Below are positions 16,612-24,762 of a stretch of DNA of 64,000 nt, piece by piece. The DNA lies in assembly GCF_023701525.1 (NCBI RefSeq), contig NZ_JAMQAW010000025.1:275735-339734 (forward strand), written 5' to 3'. The notes beneath the pieces are model-generated. The model did no database searches and had not been told where the DNA came from. It saw only the letters and a list, made by a program, of their open reading frames with translations. The translations under genes and the position numbers were made by a program. This DNA comes from Streptomyces albipurpureus. GTDB lineage: Bacteria > Actinomycetota > Actinomycetes > Streptomycetales > Streptomycetaceae. The stretch's first letter is position 1. Every line of letters begins with the position of its first letter.

Positions 16612-17382
16612 TCAACCGAGCTTCTTCACCTGGGCGTCGATGACGGCCTTCGGCAGCTCGCTCTTCCCGGCGAGGCTCAGGGCGTAGAAGGTGGCGACGG
16701 TGCCGCCCTTGCGGACCGCCGTCAAGTAGGCGTTGCCCGGCTTGCCCTCCATGTCAACGGTCAGCGCGAAGTTCACCGCCTCGTCTCCGGCCGGGTAGGC
16801 GGCCGGCGCGACCTTGGTGAACTTCAGTTTGTCGGTACCGACCAGCATGGTGAAACCGCTACCGCAGTCCGTGCCGGCCTTCTTGATGGCCGCCAGGGTG
16901 TCAGCGGCGCCCTGGCCCTCGTACGAGGCCACGGTGTCGGCGGTGATGGTGCCGCTCAATGTCTCCATGGCCGCCGCCAGCTTCTCCTCTTCGGTGGCGT
17001 CCTTGCCGGGGTTCTCCGGGATGGCGATGACCTTGCGCACCGAGGAGGCGGCCGCGTCGCCGGTGCCTCGCAGGGCCATGCCGTCCACCAGCGGGGCACA
17101 CTCCTTCCTGTCGGCGCTGGCCGCCTTGGCGGCGGCGAAATCCGCCTTGGTGGCCGGGTTGATCTTGTGGCGCGGGAGGTCGCTCTGCGTCAGCATCAGC
17201 TTGTCCACCTCCGCCTGGGACAGTGCCTTGGCGGCAGGGGCGGCGGCGGGCGCGCTCTTCGACGCCTCGGCCTTCGGCTTGTCCTTCGCCGCGGGCTCAT
17301 CCGAACCGCATGCGGTCACCAACAGGGCCAGCGAGACGGCGGAAGCGGCAAGAACAGTACGGCGGACGGTCGTGCGGCGCAT
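16612..17382 (-). CDS. Putative secreted lipoprotein
   Basis: About 256 residues. The start MRRTTVRRTVLAASAVSLAL leads to a lipobox LVTAC (Cys near residue 25), so it is a signal peptidase II substrate anchored to the outer face of the membrane. An Ala/Pro/Lys-rich linker (about 30-50) is followed by an alpha/beta domain with a Cys pair (RKECAPLVDG; GTDCGSGFTMLVG) that could form a disulphide. The function is not recognisable. The ATG at 17382 is preceded by AAGGAAAG; longer in-frame extensions would bury the signal peptide. Confidence 0.8.
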   Translation of the reverse strand: MRRTTVRRTVLAASAVSLALLVTACGSDEPAAKDKPKAEASKSAPAAAPAAKALSQAEVDKLMLTQSDLPRHKINPATKADFAAAKAASADRKECAPLVDGMALRGTGDAAASSVRKVIAIPENPGKDATEEEKLAAAMETLSGTITADTVASYEGQGAADTLAAIKKAGTDCGSGFTMLVGTDKLKFTKVAPAAYPAGDEAVNFALTVDMEGKPGNAYLTAVRKGGTVATFYALSLAGKSELPKAVIDAQVKKLG

Positions 17383-17787
17383 GAGAGGGGCTTTCCTTCG
17401 AGTCGGTGAACGACGCTTCCCCGGCGCGGAGTTCATCTCGGCGCTACTCACTCGGAATCGTCGTGAGGCCCGAATGTATGCCGTGCGACGGTCAAATGAT
17501 CTACCTGGGGAGTGCCCGCGCCAATTGTGATCCCAGCGCAATCGCACCTCAGTCCAATCGAGACGCCTCCCTGCACAACCCTCAGACGATTGTCCGCATA
17601 TGAGGTGCAACAGCGCTTTTCCCGCCCCAACAGCATCATGGCTCATGTCCGCCAATCGGGTGTTCCCGTACCCCCCATCCACAAAGCCGTGTCTCTGCCG
17701 TTACCGTGTGCGCCAGCCCTGCCGTACGGCTTCACACCGAACGCAAGGGCGTACGGGGGTTCCGTCATAGGTCGGGGGGTCGGCGGA
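17383..17787. other. Divergent intergenic region
   Basis: This 405-base gap lies between the lipoprotein gene (minus) and the O-antigen-ligase-like gene (plus). It has locally reduced GC (for example around 17510-17640) as expected for promoters. No repeat, RNA structure or family-specific operator could be identified. Confidence 0.4.
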
Positions 17788-18864
17788 ATGGCTGGACCGG
17801 GCATGCGTGCCGGGGCGCGGGAGCATGGCCGCACGGCTGATGTCATCGGGGTTCTTGTGCTGGGCGGCTGCGCCGTGTGGTCGCTGATCAGCGCCGTGGG
17901 ACGGGACGCCAGACCTGAGGGCGTGCTCCTGGCCGTGTTCGCCGTGGCCGCGGGATACGCGGGCGGCAGGATCAGCGGCACCCTGCTACCGGTGGCGGCG
18001 GCCACCGCGATCTCCGTCGCGGCCCTCGGTCTTGCCATCGCATCGCCGGACGGGGTGCCGGGCGCGCATACGAGCGCCCCCATCCAGCCCGGCCATCTGG
18101 GGGCCTCCGCCGGTCTGCTGGTGCTCGCGGTCGGCGCCGCCTGCTGCGCGGCGGGGGCGGCCGGCTCGGGAACCGGCCGGGTCATCTCGCGGGTGCTGGC
18201 GATCGCGGCCGTCGGTACGGCGCTCGTGCTGGAGTCGATCACCGGGGCGGTGGCGGGTGCGGGCGTGCTGCTCTGCTCCCTGGCGACCTCACGCATGCGG
18301 CGCCGGACCGTGGCACTCGGCGCCCTCGCGCTGATCCCCGCTCTGGTGGCGGTGGTTTCGTGGGGGGTGGCCAAGGACGCGCTGCCGAACGGGTTGACCG
18401 ACTCCTTGAAGGGCGGGCTGACCCACCATCGAGCAGCCCTGTGGCAGGACGCGGTGTCACTGGCCGAGGCTGAACCGATACGGGGCGTGGGGCCGGGCCG
18501 CTTCGGGGAACGGAGCCTGACCGCCCAGCAGTCGGTGGGCTCGGACGGCAAACCCCATTCGGCACCGCTTCAGCAAGCGGCCGAGCAGGGGGTGGGGGGG
18601 GTGGTGCTGCTCGTAGGGGCATTCGGGTGGTTGCTCCTGGGGCTCTGGCGTTCACCGCGGCCCACCCCGACCGTGCTCAGCGCGGGTGCGGCACTCGCGG
18701 CGCTCGCGGTGGTGGCATCGGCGAGCAACGCGCTGAGCTTCGCACCGGTGACCGCGGGTGCGGGCCTGTTGGCGGGGGTGGCCACCGCACGGCTGGCAGG
18801 CGGTGACGCCCCGGAGCCGAGCGGCGGACTGACCCCGGCGACGGCAGGATTCCTGGCCGACTGA
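17788..18864 (+). CDS. Integral membrane protein, O-antigen ligase/polymerase (Wzy/WaaL)-like
   Basis: About 358 residues with about nine hydrophobic helices. The stretch LTHHRAALWQDAVSLAEAEPIRGVGPGRF (about residues 211-239) matches the conserved extracytoplasmic loop of the WaaL/Wzy superfamily, which joins lipid-linked glycans at the cell surface. Streptomycetes have no LPS, so a role in cell-wall glycan or glycopolymer assembly is inferred. ATG 17788 is chosen; the next ATG (17803) is possible. The closest enzyme of related theme is the family-2 glycosyltransferase at 20417, not in the same operon. Confidence 0.72.
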   Translation: MAGPGMRAGAREHGRTADVIGVLVLGGCAVWSLISAVGRDARPEGVLLAVFAVAAGYAGGRISGTLLPVAAATAISVAALGLAIASPDGVPGAHTSAPIQPGHLGASAGLLVLAVGAACCAAGAAGSGTGRVISRVLAIAAVGTALVLESITGAVAGAGVLLCSLATSRMRRRTVALGALALIPALVAVVSWGVAKDALPNGLTDSLKGGLTHHRAALWQDAVSLAEAEPIRGVGPGRFGERSLTAQQSVGSDGKPHSAPLQQAAEQGVGGVVLLVGAFGWLLLGLWRSPRPTPTVLSAGAALAALAVVASASNALSFAPVTAGAGLLAGVATARLAGGDAPEPSGGLTPATAGFLAD

Positions 18865-18905
18865 GTCCAGGAGGCTACGGGTTCGGGGGTGGGAGGGCCA
18901 CGGGT

Positions 18906-19481
18906 TCAGGCCTGTACGGGCGCTGCGGGCCCCGGGCCGGGGGTGAGTCGGTCGCGCACCGCGCGTACGGCGGCTTCGGCGTCGTCGACGGTCACGGTGA
19001 AGGTTCTGCCGTCACCCAGGGTGAAGACCACTGCTTCCCCTCGGCGGACGATGACCGCCGTGCCCATTTCCGGGCGCCAGCGGTAACCCCAGCCGCCCCA
19101 ATGACGTGGGGTGACCGTCGGTGCGAATTCCGCCCCCACCACGTGGGAGAGCGGGATCCTTCGGCGCGGTAGCCCCATATGGCCACAGCGGATCTCGATG
19201 AAGTCGCTGGTCACGGTGACCGCCACATGAACGAAGGCAAGGGTCCCGTAGAGGATCAGCAGGCCCGCGGCGACACAGCCGATGACCGACATCAGCAAGG
19301 GGGCGATCCCGGATGTCCAGGTGGAGACGATGGCGAGTTCTACGCCGAGTCCGATACAGGCGGCTCCCGCCACGGCGAGCAGCCACTGCATCCGATTGGT
19401 GGCACGGCCGGTCCACACCGCGGGCACGGTTTCGACGGAGTGCGCGGCGGGACGCGTCGAGTCATCGAAGTGGTCCCTCAT
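18906..19481 (-). CDS. Membrane protein with PH-like domain (hypothetical)
   Basis: A 191-residue protein. Two transmembrane helices (about residues 33-80: WLLAVAGAACIGLGVELAIVS and LLMSVIGCVAAGLLILYGTLAF) are followed by a cytoplasmic beta-rich domain resembling bacterial PH domains (VAVTVTSDFIEIRCG, RRRIPLSHVVGAEFAP, WGYRWRPEMGTAVIVRRGEAVVFTLGDGRTFTVTVDDAE). Similar streptomycete proteins have no assigned function. Convergent with the O-antigen-ligase-like gene; 41 bases separate the stops. Confidence 0.7.
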   Translation of the reverse strand: MRDHFDDSTRPAAHSVETVPAVWTGRATNRMQWLLAVAGAACIGLGVELAIVSTWTSGIAPLLMSVIGCVAAGLLILYGTLAFVHVAVTVTSDFIEIRCGHMGLPRRRIPLSHVVGAEFAPTVTPRHWGGWGYRWRPEMGTAVIVRRGEAVVFTLGDGRTFTVTVDDAEAAVRAVRDRLTPGPGPAAPVQA

Positions 19482-19575
19482 GCGAGCAGAGTACCCAGCT
19501 TCCGAAAGGTCGGCCCGATTCCATGACGAACATCACAGAGCAGTACGTAAGCCGACAAAACGGACCGAGCTGGGG

Positions 19576-20358
19576 TCAGCGCACCGGGGCCACCGTCTGT
19601 AGCAGCCGGCCCTCGGCATAGCTCAGGGCCTGTTCGGACAGGGCGGACTCCCGGCCGCTGAGCAGCACGGTGAGACGTCCCGGTCGGACCGCGCCGGGCT
19701 CCGCCGGGAACCTGTCAACTCCCAGTCGGCGCAAGGTCTGCGCGGCGACCGCCCGCGCCGACCCGTAGAGGACGACGGGTGCGCTGAGTGCGGCGCTGAT
19801 GCGGTCGGCGACGAGTTCGTAGTGGGTGCAGCCGAGCACGACGGACCGGACGTCACCGGGGGTGCGCGCTGCCGCGGCGGCGATGGCCCGGTCGATTCCG
19901 GCGTCGTCGGCGTGCTGGACGCCGTCCGCGAGCCCCGGACAGGGCACCTCGGTGACGTCGGCGCCGCCGGCGAAGTCCTGGATGAGCCGGCGCTGGTAGG
20001 AGCTGCCGGTGGTGGCGGGTGTCGCCCAGATGGCGACGGGTCCACCGGCCGCGGCTGCCGGCTTGATCGCGGGGACCGTGCCGATGATGGGCACGGTCGG
20101 TTCCAGCTCGGCGCGCAGCGTGGCCAGGGCGTGCACGGACGCGGTGTTGCAGGCGATGATCAGCGCATCGGGTTCATGGGCCACCGCCGCTCTGGCCACG
20201 GCGAGGGCGCGCTCGGTGACATCGTCCGGCGTACGCGGACCCCAGGGCATTCCGTCGGGATCCGAGGAGAGCACAAGATCCGCGTCCGGCCGGAGTCTGC
20301 GCACCGCAGCCGCCGCCGCGAGTAGGCCGATTCCGGAATCCATGAGCGCGATCTTCAC
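19576..20358 (-). CDS. Aspartate/glutamate racemase family protein (MurI-like)
   Basis: About 260 residues. Both catalytic cysteines of the cofactor-independent racemases are present: IIACNTAS and VVLGCTHYEL. The N-terminal motif reads MDSGIGLLA rather than the FDSGxGGL of canonical MurI, so this may be a paralogue with different specificity rather than the cell-wall enzyme. The GTG at 20358 (protein VKIALMDSG...) is preferred over an ATG at 20418, which would overlap the divergent glycosyltransferase start by 2 bases. Cytoplasmic and probably monocistronic. Confidence 0.78.
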   Translation of the reverse strand: MKIALMDSGIGLLAAAAAVRRLRPDADLVLSSDPDGMPWGPRTPDDVTERALAVARAAVAHEPDALIIACNTASVHALATLRAELEPTVPIIGTVPAIKPAAAAGGPVAIWATPATTGSSYQRRLIQDFAGGADVTEVPCPGLADGVQHADDAGIDRAIAAAAARTPGDVRSVVLGCTHYELVADRISAALSAPVVLYGSARAVAAQTLRRLGVDRFPAEPGAVRPGRLTVLLSGRESALSEQALSYAEGRLLQTVAPVR

Positions 20359-20416
20359 CCGGTCACCATAGTCGACACCCGCTGGTGCACCGGTCGGCTG
20401 GGGCAGACTGCGGCTC

Positions 20417-21592
20417 ATGACAGCGCTCGCTTGGACCGCCGCCGGATCACTGGGTGCCTGGGGCTGGCTGCTGCTTGGCCAGGGCTTCTTCTGGCGTACC
20501 GACCAGCGTCTGCCGCACCATGCGCCATGGGCGGGCCCCTGGCCGGATATCGCGGTCGTGGTCCCCGCACGGGACGAGGCGGAAGTGCTTCCGGCGAGCC
20601 TGCCGTCCCTGCTGGCACAGGACTATCCGGGGCGTGCCCGGGTGGTGCTGGTGGACGACGGGAGCACGGACGGTACGGGCGACACGGCCCGGGACTTGGC
20701 GGCGCGGTACCGAGGGCTGCCGCTGACGGTAGTCCATCCGGGTGAACCGGAGCCCGGCTGGACCGGGAAGCTGTGGGCGCTACGGCATGGAATCGAGGTG
20801 GCCCGCGCGGATGCCCCCGATTACCTGCTGCTGACGGACGCGGACATCGCCCATGCACCGGACAGTCTGCGTGTCCTGGTGGCGTCGGCCCGTGCGGGCG
20901 GTTTCGACCTGGTCTCCCAGATGGCGCGGTTGCGGACGGTGAGCCGCTGGGAACGGCTGGTGGTGCCCGCCTTCGTCTACTTCTTCGGTCAGCTCTATCC
21001 GTTCCGTTGGGTCAACCGGGCGGGGGCGCGGACGGCGGCGGCGGCCGGTGGCTGTGTGCTGCTGCGCACCGAGGCGGCCGAGCGGGCCGGTGTGCCGGAG
21101 GTGATCAGGCAGGCGGTGATTGACGATGTGTCGCTGGCGCGGGCCGTACAACGGTCCGGTGGGCGGATCTGGTTGGGGCTGGCCGATCGGGTGGACAGCG
21201 TCCGGCCCTATCCGGGTCTGGCGGATCTGTGGGGGATGGTGTCGCGCAGCGCCTACGCACAACTGCTGCACAACCCCTTCCTGCTCACGGCGACCGTCGC
21301 GGGGCTGGTCCTGGTCTATCTGGTACCGCCCATCGCCCTCGGCGCGGGCCTGCTCACCGGCGATACGGCCGCGGGGTGGGCCGGCGGGCTGGCCTGGGCG
21401 GTGATGGCGGGTACCTATCTGCCGGTGCTCCGCTACTACCGGCAGTCGCCGCTGCTGGCGCCACTGCTGCCGTTCACCGCGTTCCTGTACCTGTTGATGA
21501 CGGCGGACTCGGCGGTTCAGCACTATCGCGGCCGCGGCGCGGCCTGGAAGGGGCGTACCTACGCCCGTCCCCGGCCGGCACCGGAACGCTGA
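20417..21592 (+). CDS. Family 2 glycosyltransferase, HpnB-like
   Basis: A 391-residue membrane-associated GT-A enzyme. An N-terminal TM (LGAWGWLLLGQGFFW) is followed by IAVVVPARDEAEVLPASLPSLLAQDYPG, LVDDGSTDGT and LLLTDADIAHAPDSL (the DxD metal site), then VIDDVSLARAVQRSGGRIWLG and four C-terminal TMs. The architecture and WTGKLWALRHGIE motif match the hopanoid-associated HpnB group. No hopanoid genes are in the window, so the acceptor is uncertain. It is divergent from the racemase with only 58 bases between starts. Confidence 0.85.
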   Translation: MTALAWTAAGSLGAWGWLLLGQGFFWRTDQRLPHHAPWAGPWPDIAVVVPARDEAEVLPASLPSLLAQDYPGRARVVLVDDGSTDGTGDTARDLAARYRGLPLTVVHPGEPEPGWTGKLWALRHGIEVARADAPDYLLLTDADIAHAPDSLRVLVASARAGGFDLVSQMARLRTVSRWERLVVPAFVYFFGQLYPFRWVNRAGARTAAAAGGCVLLRTEAAERAGVPEVIRQAVIDDVSLARAVQRSGGRIWLGLADRVDSVRPYPGLADLWGMVSRSAYAQLLHNPFLLTATVAGLVLVYLVPPIALGAGLLTGDTAAGWAGGLAWAVMAGTYLPVLRYYRQSPLLAPLLPFTAFLYLLMTADSAVQHYRGRGAAWKGRTYARPRPAPER

Positions 21593-21610
21593 ACTAACGA
21601 GCTGACGGGG

Positions 21611-22912
21611 TCACTTGCGGCCCGGGGTCCAGTTCATACCCCACCCATAGGTCTTGTCCATGGTGCGCTGCGGGCTCACTCCGCGATCGGGGACCAGGAA
21701 GCGGGCCTCGCGCTGGACGACGAGGTCGGAACCCGTGTTGGTGATCAGCGCGAGGGAGCAGACCGTGGAGGGCACGGTGCATTCGCCGAGCGAGAACTCG
21801 ATGGCCGCGCCGTGCTGCGGCTGGAGAGTCACCGTCGCGTCCAGGTCCGCGAAGCTGCGCGCGCCCTCGTAGATGGTGACGAAGATGACGACCCGGCGGA
21901 GCTCGTCCTTGTGGTCGAGATTGATGGTGAGGTTCTCGCCGGAGGTGCCGCCGGTGCGATCGTCGCCGTCGAGATGGATGTACGGGGCCTGGTTCAGCGC
22001 TCCGAAGGCGTTGCCGAGGGCCTGGACGACTCCCTTGCGGCCGTCGGTCAGTTCGTAGAGGGCGCAGAGGTCGAGATCGAGGTCGCCGTGCATGGCCATG
22101 GCTCGACCGAGTTTCGCGCCCCAGCCCTGGAACTGCTTACGCACCTTCCAGCTCAGGTTGACGCGCATCGCGCCGGAGGTGCCGCCCTGCTTGGTGAGCG
22201 AGACGGACGGGGCCTCCTTGGTCAGGGTCACCTTCGACAGCCGCACCGGAGTGGGCGCGGGGGCCGCGGGGGCCGGGGGTGCGGTGGCCGGGGCCGGGGG
22301 TGTGACGGGCTCGGCGCGAAGATGCATGGTGGCGCCGGACGGGGTGGGCGGCGCCGGAGCAGCCGGGGCGGAGGCCTTCTGAGGCTCGTCGACCGTGATG
22401 CCGAAGTCGGTCGCCAGACCCTCCAGGCCGGTGCTGTACCCCTGGCCCACCGACCGGAACTTCCACGCTCCTTGACGTCGGTAGAGCTCACCGAGCACGA
22501 ACGCCGTCTCCACGGTGGCGTCCTGGCTGTCGTAGCGGGCGACCTCGGCGCCGGATGAGGCATCGCTCACCCGAATGTAGAGGCCGGGGACCTGACCGAA
22601 AGCGCCCCCGTCGGCCGAGGCCGCCAGAACGATCCGCTCGATCGAGGGTTCCACTGCCGCGAGGTCCACCCACAGCGTGTCGGTCACCCCGTCGGGGCCG
22701 GTCTGCTTCCCCTCATGGCGAACAGCACCAGAGGCATGGGTCGCCTGGTTGTAGAAGATGAAGTCCGCGTCGGAGCGGACCTTGCCCGAACTGGAGTCGA
22801 GCAGCAGCGCCGAAGCGTCCACATCAGGCGCGCGGTTACCCGAGCGCCATCCCAGTTCGACCCGGACCTGCGGCGCAGGCACCGGAGTATTGCCTCCCTT
22901 AGGCATGGACAT
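21611..22912 (-). CDS. TerD-family protein with two TerD domains
   Basis: About 433 residues. The first TerD domain covers about 20-180 ([39 protein letters not shown]). After a Pro/Ala-rich linker (about 185-225) comes a second TerD domain (about 230-430; [48 protein letters not shown]). TerD proteins are Ca2+-binding stress proteins linked to tellurite and phage resistance. The conserved Asp-rich metal loops (DLDLD, DGDDRTG) are seen in the second domain; in the first they are partly replaced, so it may not bind calcium. The start among ATGs at 22924, 22912 and 22906 is uncertain; GGGGGC precedes 22912. Confidence 0.9.
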   Translation of the reverse strand: MSMPKGGNTPVPAPQVRVELGWRSGNRAPDVDASALLLDSSSGKVRSDADFIFYNQATHASGAVRHEGKQTGPDGVTDTLWVDLAAVEPSIERIVLAASADGGAFGQVPGLYIRVSDASSGAEVARYDSQDATVETAFVLGELYRRQGAWKFRSVGQGYSTGLEGLATDFGITVDEPQKASAPAAPAPPTPSGATMHLRAEPVTPPAPATAPPAPAAPAPTPVRLSKVTLTKEAPSVSLTKQGGTSGAMRVNLSWKVRKQFQGWGAKLGRAMAMHGDLDLDLCALYELTDGRKGVVQALGNAFGALNQAPYIHLDGDDRTGGTSGENLTINLDHKDELRRVVIFVTIYEGARSFADLDATVTLQPQHGAAIEFSLGECTVPSTVCSLALITNTGSDLVVQREARFLVPDRGVSPQRTMDKTYGWGMNWTPGRK

Positions 22913-23165
22913 GCTTGCCCCCATCACGAGTTCGGCATCCGAATTGGTTCACCGATGGCCAAACCTAACCTTGAGGGGCCCTCGGGCGCCCCCGCCGACC
23001 CACGGGTAACCCACTTCCAGCTCGCCCTTTACACGATTCTTGCGCCGCTGCGCGACCGATTTTCCCGGGTTCGGTCACATTGGGGCTCAGCGGCCGGTCA
23101 TATCTCCGGAAACAACCCTCTTATCGGGCTCCCCAAAGACACATCGTGCGCTTAACTTATGTGCC

Positions 23166-23621
23166 ATGACCTCCCCCCGCTCCATTTACGGCGGCGGCTA
23201 CTACTCCGCTCCCTCGTTCGCTGACACCCCGATCTACGACTCGCTGGTCGCAGAGCGGGGCACGCCTCAGATCGCTCCGATCCGAGTGCCTGCCGCCTAT
23301 GACACCGGCAGCAACTACCTGCCGGCGCTCCCCGCGGCTCTGCCCGCCCTCCCTGCCGGCCCTTCGGCACCGCAGCCCGCGTACGGCTATGGGCAGCAGA
23401 CTCCCCAGCCCATGTCGCTTCAGCAGGCTCCGGCCCCGTACATCCCGCAGCAACAGCCGGTCGCCCCGCGTGGCTACCCCGGCCAACAGGGCTACCCGCA
23501 GCAGCGCCCGCCGGCCACCGGCTACGAGGCGATGCGTCCGGCCGCTCCCAGGCCCGCACCCGCACCGGGGCCCGGCTACACCGACCCCTACAACCGCCCG
23601 TATCCGGGGCAGGGTTACTAG
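23166..23621 (+). CDS. Proline/glutamine/tyrosine-rich small protein conserved in streptomycetes
   Basis: A 151-residue protein with a conserved-looking N-terminus (MTSPRSIYGGGYYSAPSFAD, then TPIYDSLVAERGTPQIAPIRVP) and a low-complexity tail of P, Q, G and Y (GYPGQQGYPQQRPP, PYNRPYPGQGY). No signal peptide or TM is present. The tail is the kind found in proteins that make weak multivalent contacts. I recognise it only as a streptomycete family without known function. It is divergent from the TerD gene across a 253-base gap that ends in a stretch of lower GC before the start. A hairpin follows at 23623. Confidence 0.75.
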   Translation: MTSPRSIYGGGYYSAPSFADTPIYDSLVAERGTPQIAPIRVPAAYDTGSNYLPALPAALPALPAGPSAPQPAYGYGQQTPQPMSLQQAPAPYIPQQQPVAPRGYPGQQGYPQQRPPATGYEAMRPAAPRPAPAPGPGYTDPYNRPYPGQGY

Positions 23622-23622
23622 C

Positions 23623-23650
23623 CCCGCGCGGAAGGGCGTTCGCGCGCGGG
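23623..23650 (+). terminator. Hairpin after the proline-rich protein gene
   Basis: CCCGCGCG (23623-23630) pairs with CGCGCGGG (23643-23650) around a 12-base loop, 2 bases after the stop. The remainder of the 310-base gap to 23931 is otherwise featureless. Confidence 0.5.
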
Positions 23651-23931
23651 CGGGCATTCGTCGGCCCGTCCCCCTTCCCCCGCTTCCCATCTCCCGCGTA
23701 GCCGGGCGCCCTTGGCTGCCTTGGGCCTACGGCCCCTTGGTGCGAGATGTTCCCTTCCGGTGAGGTCTGTGGGAACACGGCACCCCGCCGCGCACGTTGG
23801 GAGAGGAGGAGCGGGACAACGCAGAGTCGCCGTACGACAGCAGCACGCACCGATGCTCAGCCAGGGCTCGTAAGATGCGTGCTGATGTTGTGCGGCACTG
23901 CGCTGTCCAGGACGGCGAAGGGGGTGCGGAC

Positions 23932-24540
23932 ATGGGGGCGGTACGAGGAGTCTGGCGTTGGCGCGGCAATCCCCTGCGCCGGGCCACCGATCTGATCGAG
24001 GCATGGGTGGCGTTGATCGCCGCGCTGCTTCTGGTCACCCTGAGTCCGGCGATCGGCTGGCTGGTCGGCTCGGCCACCGAGGACTCGCTGCGCCAGTCCA
24101 TGCGCCTCCAGCGTCAGCAGCGCCACCCGACGACCGCGACGGTGCTCAGCCCCGCACCGCCGGCGAAGCCCCCCTCGTACGACCCCGACGCCACCGCGTC
24201 CCATCGCCAGCGAGGTGCGGTGCGGGCTCAATGGCGGGCGGTGGACGGCCAGCGGCGCACCGGGACCGTCTCAACCGTCTTGGCGAAACCTCGGGCGGGC
24301 GACCGGATCACCATCTGGACCGATGCTCAGGGCCATGCGGTCGGCCGTCCGCTGAACGGCACGACCGTGCGGACGCATGCGGCCCTCACCGGCGTGGGTG
24401 GCGCGCTGACCGCCGCGGGAACGCTCGAATGCGCCAGACGCCTGGTGCTGTGGCGACTGGTACGACGCAGATATGAGCGGCTGGACCGGGCCTGGGCCGC
24501 TGTTGGGCCGGACTGGGGCCGCACCGGTACGGGCAGCTGA
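23932..24540 (+). CDS. Rv1733c-like membrane protein
   Basis: About 202 residues. The layout is that of the actinobacterial Rv1733c family: a short cytoplasmic start (GVWRWRGNPLRRATDLIEAW), a TM helix (VALIAALLLVTLSPAIGWLVG), an extracytoplasmic region (QWRAVDGQRRTGTVSTVLAKPRAGDRITIWTDAQGHAVGRP), a second TM (HAALTGVGGALTAAGTLECA) and a basic tail. Function unknown; the mycobacterial member is a dormancy-associated antigen. ATG 23932 is preferred because AAGGGGG lies 8 bases upstream; an earlier in-frame ATG would give a longer protein with a non-homologous extension. Confidence 0.8.
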   Translation: MGAVRGVWRWRGNPLRRATDLIEAWVALIAALLLVTLSPAIGWLVGSATEDSLRQSMRLQRQQRHPTTATVLSPAPPAKPPSYDPDATASHRQRGAVRAQWRAVDGQRRTGTVSTVLAKPRAGDRITIWTDAQGHAVGRPLNGTTVRTHAALTGVGGALTAAGTLECARRLVLWRLVRRRYERLDRAWAAVGPDWGRTGTGS

Positions 24541-24762
24541 CCTCCCGATTCGTCAACTCCCGACCGATGCGCGCGCTACGGTGGGGCGACCCCATCGCGG
24601 GGTCGGGACCTGTCGCCCGATCAGGGCGCAGTCAGGACAGAGTTTCGGGCGGGCGCGGTAGCCGTCGACGAGTCAGTCACGATGGTGACAGGTCTGCAGG
24701 GGGCGTTCCCCTCCCCGAGGCGCGCCGAAACCGATTACACGAGGTGGGGGCAGAGCAACACG

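Noticed and set aside
15088-17409. Long plus-strand open frame opposite lnt and the lipoprotein
   Set aside because: Antisense of genes with clear domains; the translation is low-complexity (G, R, H, E-rich) and crosses two real genes.
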